Shown: positions 1-6,292, numbered from the stretch's first letter. The stretch: DNA of 8,536 bases from Oscillospiraceae bacterium (GCA_031282605.1 JAITDK010000308.1:1-8536); one strand, 5' to 3'. The notes: a model not told the origin generated them from the letters alone. Program-made: numbers and translations.

Positions 1-11
1 TTAGGATTGTG

Positions 12-40
12 TTGGAGGTTCATTAGACACCGCCTATACT
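12..40 (+). promoter_or_regulatory. Weak candidate sigma-A promoter upstream of the ligase gene
   Basis: TTGGAG (12-17) and TATACT (35-40) are separated by 17 bases. The -10 box matches the consensus at 5 of 6 positions, but the -35 box matches only at TTG. If used, it would give a leader of about 150 bases before the ligase gene at 201. No better pair was found in 1-200, and the true promoter may lie outside the window. Confidence 0.25.
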
Positions 41-79
41 CTGCGCCGCCGAGAATTTCCACGGATTCGCGATGGGTTT

Positions 80-168
80 TCGTCACTCGCTAAGACGAGC
101 GGCGAAAATACGCGCGAAGGCGGGAAGTTTTTAGCGAGACGAGGTATAGAAACCGTTAAAATACGGTT
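80..168 (+). promoter_or_regulatory. Structured leader with alternative pairings before the ligase gene
   Basis: CTCGCTAA (86-93) is perfectly complementary to TTAGCGAG (131-138). The pairing extends as TCGT (80-83) with ACGA (139-142) across a two-base bulge. TCGTC (80-84) can instead pair locally with GACGA (94-98), so the two folds exclude each other. A separate hairpin, AACCGT (151-156) with ACGGTT (163-168) and a 6-base loop, lies about 30 bases before the start codon. I recognise no known riboswitch class. It could be an attenuator, an operator region or chance; I infer only that this stretch is non-coding. Confidence 0.25.
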
Positions 169-200
169 ATTAGACACTACTAAGAGAGGATTGATCCGAT

Positions 201-1829
201 ATGCCTATCACCCATTTCCTTGAGTCGAACGCGCGGCGGTGGCCAGACTCAGTCGCACTGGTGGAGATCAACCCGTCGCTGGCGCGTACCGCATCCGACT
301 GGCGCGAGTTCTCATTGGTCGAAACCGCCGCCGAGCCGGGATATCGCAAGGAATTGACATGGCAAGCATTCGACGATCGCGCGAATCAGATTGCCAACCT
401 GCTGCTCGGCGCGGGTATAAAGCGGGGCGAAAAGGTCGCGCTGCTGCTGATGAACTGCCTGGAGTGGCTGCCCGTCTATTTCGGGATACTCAAGACCGGA
501 GCGCTGGCCGTGCCTATGAATTTCCGTTATACATCCCCGGAGATAGAGTACTGCCTGAAACTGGCGGATTGCAAGGCGCTGATATTCGGGCCGGAATTCA
601 TCGAGCGCGTGGGCGCGCTGCCGGATGCGGGCAGACCAGGACTGATGTGGTTCATCGGGAACGAGCATGTCATATTCGCGCGCGATATGGAACGCGAGGC
701 GAACGCCATGGCTGTGTCGAATCCGAGCGTAACGCTTACCGACGAGGATAACGCCGCGATATACTTCTCTTCCGGAACGACAGGATTCCCTAAGGCGATT
801 CTGCACGACCATGGCGCGCTGGTCTGCGCGTGCGAGACTGAACAGGCGCATCACGGTCAAACGCGTGAGGATGTGTTCCTGTGTATACCGCCGCTGTACC
901 ATACGGGCGCGAAGATGCACTGGTTCGGCACCCTGATAGTCGGCGGGCGCGCGGTGCTGCTGCGCGGTACTCAACCCGAATGGATACTGCGCGCCGCGTC
1001 CGTCGAGCGCGCGAGCATCGTGTGGCTGCTGGTACCATGGGCGCAGGATATAATGGACGCGATCGACCGCGGGGCTGTGCGGCTGTCGGATTATGATCTA
1101 TCGGCGTGGCGGCTGATGCATATCGGCGCGCAGCCCGTGCCGCCCAGTTTGATCAAACGCTGGCGCGCGCTGTTTCCGAATCACGACTATGATACCAACT
1201 ACGGCTTATCGGAATCGATCGGGCCGGGCGCGGTGCACTTAGGGGTGGAGAATCTGCACAAGGTTGGCGCGATAGGCGTCGCGGGCGTTGGCTGGCAAGC
1301 GAAGATTGTCGGCGACCAGGGTGACGAGACCGCGACGGACGAGGTGGGCGAGCTGATAGTCGCTGGGCGCGGCGTGATGAAGGAGTATTACAAGGATCCG
1401 GCGGCGACCGCGGCCGCGTTGAAGGACGGCTGGCTGTACACGGGCGACATGGCGCGACGCGACGCGGATGGGTTCATCTGGCTGGTCGACCGCAAGAAGG
1501 ACGTCGTTATAACCGGAGGCGAGAACCTGTATCCGGTTCAAATTGAGGACTTCTTAAGAGGGTTGGAACAAATAAAGGACGTGGCGGTTATAGGACTTCC
1601 GGACGCGCGGCTGGGTGAGATCGCGGCGGCGATAATTGAGCGGAAGCCGGACGCGGCGCTGACGCAGGAGGATGTTGAGGCGTTCTGCCATGGGCTTCCA
1701 AGGTATAAGCGGCCCAGGAGGATTATATTCGATACCGTGCCGCGCAACCTGACGGGCAAGATAGAGAAACCGAAACTGCGGGAGAGATACTGCGCGGCGC
1801 GGCTGGTCGAGGCGGAAACGACGCGATAA
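201..1829 (+). CDS. AMP-forming acyl-CoA synthetase / ligase
   Basis: This 542-residue cytoplasmic class I adenylate-forming enzyme should activate a carboxylic acid with ATP to an acyl-AMP and transfer it to CoA. The core motifs of the family are present and in order. They are the phosphate-binding loop YFSSGTTGFPKA (188-199), the YGLSE motif with E338, TGD with the ribose-binding D416, R431 in DRKKD followed by GGENLYP, and the C-terminal PRNLTGK with catalytic K520. The length is normal for acyl-CoA synthetases. The substrate cannot be read from the sequence; medium- or long-chain fatty acids or an aryl acid are all possible. The start is ATG 201, with a GAGAGGA site (184-190) 10 bases before it; an in-frame TTG at 192 is too close to that site. 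A kinase gene follows after 82 bases on the same strand and may be co-transcribed. Isoleucine is encoded by ATA at 18 of 35 positions, unlike the transporter binding protein downstream. Confidence 0.9.
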   Translation: MPITHFLESNARRWPDSVALVEINPSLARTASDWREFSLVETAAEPGYRKELTWQAFDDRANQIANLLLGAGIKRGEKVALLLMNCLEWLPVYFGILKTGALAVPMNFRYTSPEIEYCLKLADCKALIFGPEFIERVGALPDAGRPGLMWFIGNEHVIFARDMEREANAMAVSNPSVTLTDEDNAAIYFSSGTTGFPKAILHDHGALVCACETEQAHHGQTREDVFLCIPPLYHTGAKMHWFGTLIVGGRAVLLRGTQPEWILRAASVERASIVWLLVPWAQDIMDAIDRGAVRLSDYDLSAWRLMHIGAQPVPPSLIKRWRALFPNHDYDTNYGLSESIGPGAVHLGVENLHKVGAIGVAGVGWQAKIVGDQGDETATDEVGELIVAGRGVMKEYYKDPAATAAALKDGWLYTGDMARRDADGFIWLVDRKKDVVITGGENLYPVQIEDFLRGLEQIKDVAVIGLPDARLGEIAAAIIERKPDAALTQEDVEAFCHGLPRYKRPRRIIFDTVPRNLTGKIEKPKLRERYCAARLVEAETTR

Positions 1830-1859
1830 AGCGAACAGGCGGCGCGGCGAAGTTAACAT

Positions 1860-1905
1860 TCCTTCCCAAGCGGCATACGCTAAGGAGTAATACCGTTGGG
1901 AGGGA
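1860..1905 (+). promoter_or_regulatory. Candidate stem-loop masking the kinase ribosome binding site
   Basis: TCCTTCCCAA (1860-1869) can pair with TTGGGAGGGA (1896-1905) over 10 base pairs with one G-U pair. The 3' arm contains GGGAGG (1898-1903), the Shine-Dalgarno site of the kinase start TTG at 1912. The 26-base loop exposes a second good site, TAAGGAG (1881-1887). That site is placed for a 15-codon frame starting at TTG 1896 and ending at TGA 1941-1943, which would run through the stem and overlap the kinase start. The fold is inferred by eye; translational coupling or RBS control is a hypothesis. Confidence 0.35.
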
Positions 1906-1911
1906 TGGCAA

Positions 1912-3228
1912 TTGACCGTTGCGGCGGAAACAATTACACATGACGGCGCGCAGCGCGAAGCGGATCCTAATCTGCAAAACCCCGAAATGATTCTTACCTG
2001 TGATGGCAAGCCCGCCTGGGCTGTCGGCCAGGTATTCTGCCCATACCGCGTCTGCCCGCTGGGGGCGCACTGCGACCATCAGCATGGCTGCGTGACGGGC
2101 ATGGCGCTGGACAAAGGCGTTTATTTGTGGTACGCACCCATGCCGGACGGCGTCATTGAACTGACCAGCGATAACTTTGAGGGTGTCGCGAGTTTCAGCA
2201 TATCTCATATCCCGGCAAAGATGGGCGACTGGGCCGATCCGCTGCGCGGCGCGGTATCGGCGCTTGCTGTCGCCGCGGCGAGTCAGGAAGCGTTGTCCGG
2301 ATCGAGTTCGAAGCCGAACCGGCTTCGCGTCGGCGTTCGCGCGCATATAATGGGTGAGCTGCCCATCGGCGGGTTATCATCGTCGGCCGCCGTGATACTC
2401 GCGCTGCTGACCGCACTATGCCGCGTGAACGAGATAGAGATGGACGCTTCCGCAATGATCGACCTGGTCATACACGCCGAAAACGACTACATAGGCGTAA
2501 GAATCGGCGCGCTCGACCCGGCATGCGAACTGCTGTGCAGACGCGGCGAACTGTTCCACCTGGATACGATGACCGGCGAGCGCGAATGGATTCCCGCGAG
2601 TCCTGATATGCCGCCGTTTGATATCGCGATATTCTTCAGCGGGTTGCAGCGCAGTCTGGCCGGAACGGTTTATAACCAGCGCGTTGAGGATATGAAGGCC
2701 GCCGCGCTGGCCATGGCCGCTTATAGGGATAAGCCGACGCGATCGTTCGCGGAGGCGCGGCTGCGCGACGTTCCTCTGGAGACGTATGAGTTGTACCGCG
2801 ACCGGCTGCCGGAACCATGGCGCCGCCGCGCGGCGCACTTCTTTACCGAGCAGCAGCGCATCCGCGAGGGTGTGGGCGCGTGGCGCGGCGGTGATCTGGA
2901 ACGGTTCGGCGCGCTGATATTCCAAAGCGGAGCCAGCACGATCCGGAATATGGAAACCAGTTCGCCATATCTCGGCAAGATATACGAGACCATCTTAGGC
3001 ATGAACGGCGTATACGGCGGGCGGTTCAGCGGCGCGGGGTTTAAAGGATGCTGCATGGCGCTGACCGATCCCTCGCGCCGCGATGAAATCCGAGAGCGCG
3101 TGACCGCCGGGTACTTGAGCGCGTTTCCGGAATTGGAGGGTAAGTTCGCGGTCTTCTTCTGCCGGAGCGCGGATGGGATGGCGTTCTCACACGCGGACGA
3201 GGACGCGCCGCATGCCTTAAAGCTATGA
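1912..3228 (+). CDS. GHMP-family sugar 1-kinase, galacturonokinase-like
   Basis: This 438-residue cytoplasmic kinase should transfer phosphate from ATP to C1 of a sugar. All three GHMP motifs are seen. They are PYRVCPLGAHCDHQHG (44-59), the ATP-binding GLSSSAA (154-160), and GGRFSGAGFKGC (369-380). D202 in GALDP fits the catalytic base, and R46 the arginine that supports it. True galactokinases have GEHTDY in motif 1, where Glu contacts the sugar C6 hydroxyl; here it is GAHCDH, so that Glu is Ala52. As I recall it, plant galacturonokinase has CPLGAHIDHQGG and a C-terminal GVYG-RFSGAGF-GCC, very close to this protein, so galacturonate is the best substrate guess. Many databases would label it galactokinase. 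The start is TTG 1912: GGGAGGG lies 7 bases upstream, an in-frame TAA at 1888 closes the frame, and the next Met (residue 26) lacks an RBS. The stop overlaps the end of the opposing amidohydrolase gene. Confidence 0.85.
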   Translation: MTVAAETITHDGAQREADPNLQNPEMILTCDGKPAWAVGQVFCPYRVCPLGAHCDHQHGCVTGMALDKGVYLWYAPMPDGVIELTSDNFEGVASFSISHIPAKMGDWADPLRGAVSALAVAAASQEALSGSSSKPNRLRVGVRAHIMGELPIGGLSSSAAVILALLTALCRVNEIEMDASAMIDLVIHAENDYIGVRIGALDPACELLCRRGELFHLDTMTGEREWIPASPDMPPFDIAIFFSGLQRSLAGTVYNQRVEDMKAAALAMAAYRDKPTRSFAEARLRDVPLETYELYRDRLPEPWRRRAAHFFTEQQRIREGVGAWRGGDLERFGALIFQSGASTIRNMETSSPYLGKIYETILGMNGVYGGRFSGAGFKGCCMALTDPSRRDEIRERVTAGYLSAFPELEGKFAVFFCRSADGMAFSHADEDAPHALKL

Positions 3229-4395
3229 CAATGGCTGCAAGGCGAATCTGCACAGGAACTCCACGCCTAGGCGCATAGCATCCTCGTCAATGTCGAATCG
3301 CGCGTTATGGTGCTCCCAAGCGGCGCCTTTTTCGCGGTTGCCGCAGCCCAGAAACGCGTACACGCCGGGGTATTCGCGCAGAAACAGTCCCATATTGTCG
3401 GACGCGCACAGCGGCGTCTGCGATTCATGCAAGGCGAGTCTGGGCGTATGGCTGGCGGCGACCCGCGCCCGCGAGACTGCGCCGGGCGAGTTTATGACGG
3501 GCGGAAGAGACGATAGTTCCTGTATATCGGCGGTTACGCCCCATTCAGACGCGGCCGCGCGGGTAAGATTATCTATCGCGTCTTTGAACAGCCGATAATG
3601 CTCGGGCTTAAAGAACCTCACGCCGCCCTGCAGCGAGGCCGTGTCGGGGAATATGTTCCCCAGCGCGCCGCCCTCGACGCAGCCTATATGCACGGCGGCG
3701 GAGTCAAGCGGGCTGATCAGTCTGGACGGCAGCGCGGACAGCCTCAGCACGAGATCGCACAACGGCTTGATGGGGTCGATCGACAGGTCGGGTCGAGAGC
3801 CGTGTCCGCCGCGTCCGGTTAATGTTATCTTGAACGCGTACAAGCCCGCCATCGCGGGTCCGTCGATTATCTGGATCTGTCCCGTCGGGATGGGGGACCA
3901 TATGTGCAGTCCGGCGGCCATGCCTATCTCAAGATTCGATTCGCGCAGCGCGTCCAGCAGTTCGACCGCGCCGCCCGAGACCTCTTCGGCCGACTGAAAG
4001 CAGAATATCACCGGTGTGTGCGGTTCGGCGCGCAGTCCGCTCAGCACGGTCGCTACGCCCAGCATCATAGCGGTGTGCGCATCGTGTCCGCAGGCGTGCA
4101 TCACGCCGTCGCGCCGCGATTTATACGGCTGCCCGCTAATTTCCTGGATAGGCAGCGCGTCCATGTCCGCGCGCAGTAGGGTTGCGGGGCCGGGGACGGA
4201 GCCGTCGAGCGCGGCGTAGAAGCTCTCGCTGTTCGGCGGACGGACGACGGGGATATTCAGTTCGGCGAGTACGGCGCGGACGGTCTCGCCAGTGGAGGTC
4301 TCGTGGTATGATAGCTCCGGGCACATATGGAAGCCGCGCCTCCAGGCGGTTACGCGGTCGGCGACGGCGGCGACGGCGGCTGTGATGTTGGGCAA
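3223..4395 (-). CDS. M20D-family metal-dependent amidohydrolase
   Basis: This 390-residue soluble enzyme belongs to the M20D amidohydrolases (hippurate hydrolase, N-acyl-amino-acid deacylase and auxin-conjugate hydrolase types), which cleave an amide bond with two metal ions. The motifs seen are RADMDALPI (75-83), HACGHDAH (100-107) with ligands C102 and H104, the catalytic and metal-binding pair E137-E138, GLHIW with H164, and WEHHNARFD with H363. This is the full ligand set of the family. The loop near the C-terminus reads SDNM where many members have SEDF, a minor deviation that may affect substrate choice. No signal peptide is seen. The start is TTG at 4395, because AAGGAGG (4408-4402) sits 7 bases upstream and the protein then begins where family members begin. 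A longer in-frame ATG at 4488 would lie upstream of this gene's own promoter. The gene is divergent from the ABC transporter operon, which suggests that it may process imported material. The exact substrate is unknown. Confidence 0.9.
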   Translation of the reverse strand: MPNITAAVAAVADRVTAWRRGFHMCPELSYHETSTGETVRAVLAELNIPVVRPPNSESFYAALDGSVPGPATLLRADMDALPIQEISGQPYKSRRDGVMHACGHDAHTAMMLGVATVLSGLRAEPHTPVIFCFQSAEEVSGGAVELLDALRESNLEIGMAAGLHIWSPIPTGQIQIIDGPAMAGLYAFKITLTGRGGHGSRPDLSIDPIKPLCDLVLRLSALPSRLISPLDSAAVHIGCVEGGALGNIFPDTASLQGGVRFFKPEHYRLFKDAIDNLTRAAASEWGVTADIQELSSLPPVINSPGAVSRARVAASHTPRLALHESQTPLCASDNMGLFLREYPGVYAFLGCGNREKGAAWEHHNARFDIDEDAMRLGVEFLCRFALQPLS

Positions 4396-4401
4396 GGGGG
4401 A

Positions 4402-4408
4402 ACCTCCT
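4402..4408 (-). promoter_or_regulatory. Ribosome binding site fixing the TTG start of the amidohydrolase
   Basis: Read on the minus strand, AAGGAGG ends 7 or so bases before TTG 4395-4393. This near-perfect site at ideal spacing overrides the longer frame that opens with ATG at 4488. Confidence 0.8.
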
Positions 4409-4431
4409 TGGGCGTTAGTCGGGTCACGGTC

Positions 4432-4460
4432 AGTATACAGGAAACCGGCGGGCGGATCAA
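4432..4460 (-). promoter_or_regulatory. Sigma-A-type promoter of the amidohydrolase gene
   Basis: On the minus strand, TTGATC (4460-4455) and TATACT (4437-4432) are separated by exactly 17 bases. They match the consensus at 4 of 6 and 5 of 6 positions. Transcription would begin near 4425, giving a leader of about 30 bases before the TTG start at 4395. This position supports the shorter reading frame. Confidence 0.6.
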
Positions 4461-4465
4461 TCCAC

Positions 4466-4486
4466 GCGCGGCGGCCTTCGCCGCGC
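4466..4486. repeat. GC-only inverted repeat between divergent promoters
   Basis: GCGCGGCG (4466-4473) and CGCCGCGC (4479-4486) form a perfect 8-bp inverted repeat with a 5-base spacer. It lies between the two outward-facing -35 boxes (4455-4460 and 4501-4506), so neither promoter would transcribe it. It may be a shared protein-binding site, a relic terminator or a chance product of GC-rich sequence. No T-run follows on either strand. Confidence 0.4.
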
Positions 4487-4489
4487 ATT

Positions 4490-4511
4490 GTTAATAACGC
4501 TTGTAATTACA
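4490..4511. promoter_or_regulatory. Candidate operator: palindrome overlapping the -35 box
   Basis: TGTAATTACA (4502-4511) is a perfect 10-bp palindrome covering five of the six bases of the -35 box of the transporter promoter. Immediately upstream, GTTA-A-TAAC (4490-4498) forms a second, shorter dyad. A protein bound here would block RNA polymerase, so a repressor site is the natural inference. No regulator gene lies in the window, so the binding protein is unknown. Confidence 0.45.
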
Positions 4512-4529
4512 TCCAAAACATAGTATAAT
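4501..4529 (+). promoter_or_regulatory. Sigma-A-type promoter of the ABC transporter operon
   Basis: TTGTAA (4501-4506) and a perfect TATAAT (4524-4529) are separated by 17 bases. Transcription would begin near 4536, giving a leader of about 65 bases that ends in AAGGAGGT (4588-4595) before ATG 4601. This is the strongest promoter visible in the window, in keeping with high expression of a binding protein. Confidence 0.7.
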
Positions 4530-4600
4530 TTTGTGGGCAGAGGTTTCGGAGCTATCCTCGGCTTCTAGTCTCGTTCATAACGACATTAAGGAGGTATTCG

Positions 4601-6145
4601 ATGAAAAGGCAAACCCTGGCTCTCACATGTATCCTGGCGTTGCTGATCGCCTGCATGAGCGGGCTGACGGCCTTCGCTCAGGAAGAAGCGCCCCTAGAGA
4701 TCCGCCTGACCTACTCGGACAACCCCACGCTTCCCTTTAGCACAGAGTGGCTCGCGGTCAAGGAAGCGGAGAAACTCTCCAACACCAAGCTAACCTTTGA
4801 GGTTATCCCGAACACGGACTGGACGGAGAAGATTCGCGCGATGTTGAACTCCGGCACCGCTCCGGACGCGCTGATGTATGTTAACGCGTCCTCCACATAC
4901 GCGGAGTTCGGACTCAACGGCGCGCTCGTTCCGATTAACGACTATCTGGAACAGTGGCCCAATTACTTCCAGCTCGTGGAGGATTGGGGTCTGCAGGAAG
5001 ATATCCAGCAGCGTTATCTGATCGACGGCAACCTTTACTATATCTCTGAGTTGTACGACTTTCCGTTCTTCGACGGCGGCCCGATTATGCGTACGGACTT
5101 GCTGGAAGAATACGGACTGGACGTCCCCCAAACGTTTGACGACCTGTATGAGGTCGCGAAGGTGTTCAAGGAACACTATCCCGAATCATACCCGATCGTC
5201 AATCTGGTGGACGAACGCGTCACCTACCGCATGACGATGCCCAGCTTCGGCATAAGCCTGGGGCTTAACGCGTCAAACGGCACGCACGTAACCAGCTATG
5301 ATTACGAGACGAAAACCACCTTCCCGGCGGCGATCACCGAGCAGTACCGCGATTACCTGCGTTATCTGTCGAAATGCTACGCCGAAGGGTTGTATGATCC
5401 GGAGTTTACGAACGCGTCGGATGTGTGGGCCACAAAACTCTCCACCGGCAAGGCGATGATAACCTGGGCGTACTATGATCAGATCGGCGGACTGGTCGCC
5501 AACTCTACCATCGAAGGCATTGCGTTCAACATGTTCCCACCGCTGGAAGGGCCGGGCGGCGCGTATCATCAGCCCAAGAGCCGCACCGGCAACGGCATCG
5601 CTATCCCGACAAGCACGCTGAACCGCCGCGGCGAAGACGACGTTAAGAAGATAATGTCCGCGCTGGACAAGATTTTCTTCTCTCCGGAAGGCTCCGAACT
5701 GTGGTGCTTGGGCGTGGAAGGCGTGACCTTCACGCGCGGCGACGACGGCAAGGTTATCTTCAACGATGAAATACTCGCCTCGCCCGACGGGCCTTACAAG
5801 GCTATGCAGCTTTTGTACGGCTGCGGCACCGCGCCGCTCCAACTCGTGTGGGAGAACGCGCGCGAGATGTTCAAGTATGACGAGTATTACGGCGAAGTTA
5901 ACAAGATCGTCGCGGACATGGGCGGCATCCAGCCCGTACCGCCCGCGCCGAAACTGACGCCCGACGAGACCGAGGAAGTCAACTTTATCAAGGCGCCGCT
6001 GGTCGACCTGTTCAACCAGTGGACGAATGAGTTCATCCGCGGCACGAAGAACGTAGAGACGGATTGGGACGCCTACGTCGCCGAGATGGAAGCGACGGAT
6101 ATCCAACTGATCGTGGACATATACAATGAGGGGCTAGCCCGCTAA
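4601..6145 (+). CDS. ABC transporter extracellular solute-binding protein (LplA/YtcQ-type)
   Basis: This 514-residue exported protein should capture a sugar or oligosaccharide outside the membrane and deliver it to the two permeases downstream. The length and the N-terminal lobe fit the family 1 binding proteins that partner LplB- and LplC-type permeases. An example segment is the run from EAEKLSN to TEKIRAMLNSG followed by PDALMY. The N-terminus has KR, then a hydrophobic core. Two processing sites are possible: LIAC with C18, which fits a lipobox, and AFA-QEE (after residue 26), which fits ordinary signal peptidase. The start is ATG 4601, with AAGGAGGT ending 5 bases before it. It is first in its operon behind a good promoter. 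Its codon use is more biased than that of the ligase gene (ATA at only 5 of 30 isoleucines), as expected for an abundant protein. The ligand is unknown; a plant- or pectin-derived oligosaccharide is a guess from family and neighbours. Confidence 0.9.
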   Translation: MKRQTLALTCILALLIACMSGLTAFAQEEAPLEIRLTYSDNPTLPFSTEWLAVKEAEKLSNTKLTFEVIPNTDWTEKIRAMLNSGTAPDALMYVNASSTYAEFGLNGALVPINDYLEQWPNYFQLVEDWGLQEDIQQRYLIDGNLYYISELYDFPFFDGGPIMRTDLLEEYGLDVPQTFDDLYEVAKVFKEHYPESYPIVNLVDERVTYRMTMPSFGISLGLNASNGTHVTSYDYETKTTFPAAITEQYRDYLRYLSKCYAEGLYDPEFTNASDVWATKLSTGKAMITWAYYDQIGGLVANSTIEGIAFNMFPPLEGPGGAYHQPKSRTGNGIAIPTSTLNRRGEDDVKKIMSALDKIFFSPEGSELWCLGVEGVTFTRGDDGKVIFNDEILASPDGPYKAMQLLYGCGTAPLQLVWENAREMFKYDEYYGEVNKIVADMGGIQPVPPAPKLTPDETEEVNFIKAPLVDLFNQWTNEFIRGTKNVETDWDAYVAEMEATDIQLIVDIYNEGLAR

Positions 6146-6156
6146 GAGCACATACC

Positions 6157-6185
6157 GCGAGGCTGTTCGACCGGAACAGCCTCGC
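6157..6185 (+). terminator. Intercistronic 12-bp hairpin after the binding-protein gene
   Basis: GCGAGGCTGTTC (6157-6168) pairs perfectly with GAACAGCCTCGC (6174-6185) around a 5-base loop, starting 11 bases after the stop codon. The following sequence has only short T groups, so it is not a classic strong terminator. Partial termination or protection of the upstream mRNA end would give more binding protein than permease, as is common for such operons (inference). Confidence 0.65.
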
Positions 6186-6208
6186 CCTATGGTTTCATTT
6201 GATAGGCA

Positions 6209-6263
6209 TTAACGATGCGTTAGAGGCGTGTTAGAGACGCGTTAACGACGCGTTGGTGTCGTA
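6209..6263 (+). repeat. Five tandem 11-bp degenerate repeats before the first permease gene
   Basis: The units lie at 6209-6219 (TTAACGATGCG), 6220-6230 (TTAGAGGCGTG), 6231-6241 (TTAGAGACGCG), 6242-6252 (TTAACGACGCG) and 6253-6263 (TTGGTGTCGTA). Units 1 and 4 differ at one base, units 2 and 3 at two, and the fifth is degenerate. The period is exactly 11 with no spacers, close to one helical turn and not a multiple of three. The array is non-coding and lies between the hairpin and the permease ribosome binding site. Its function is not known to me. Confidence 0.7.
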
Positions 6264-6276
6264 TTCGAAATATGGT

Positions 6277-6284
6277 AGAAGGGG
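6277..6284 (+). promoter_or_regulatory. Ribosome binding site favouring TTG 6293 for the first permease
   Basis: AGAAGGGG ends 8 bases before TTG 6293. The in-frame ATG at 6272 lies upstream of this site, and the bases before it (GTATTCGAAAT) resemble no ribosome binding site. The TTG start is therefore preferred, and removes seven residues from the longest frame. Confidence 0.6.
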
Positions 6285-6292
6285 TTGAGTTT

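Noticed and set aside
22..177. Direct repeat ATTAGACAC at 22-30 and 169-177 as a mobile-element or attachment-site footprint
   Set aside because: It is only two 9-base copies with no transposase, integrase or inverted termini between them; chance is sufficient.
1723..2346. 207-codon open frame on the minus strand across the ligase-kinase junction
   Set aside because: It overlaps two firmly identified genes, has no ribosome binding site that I can see, and its product is Arg- and Ala-rich without family features.
1912..3228. Plain galactokinase (galK) call for the GHMP kinase
   Set aside because: The Glu of the galactokinase GEHTDY motif is Ala, and the motif contexts fit the galacturonokinase branch better, so the gene symbol was withheld.
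4396..4488. N-terminal extension of the amidohydrolase from ATG 4488
   Set aside because: The extension lies across its own promoter (4432-4460) and has no ribosome binding site or family-like sequence. TTG 4395 has AAGGAGG at ideal spacing.
5273..6106. 277-codon open frame on the minus strand inside the binding-protein gene
   Set aside because: It is antisense to a well-supported gene, its product has no recognisable motif, and long antisense frames are expected in GC-rich coding sequence.
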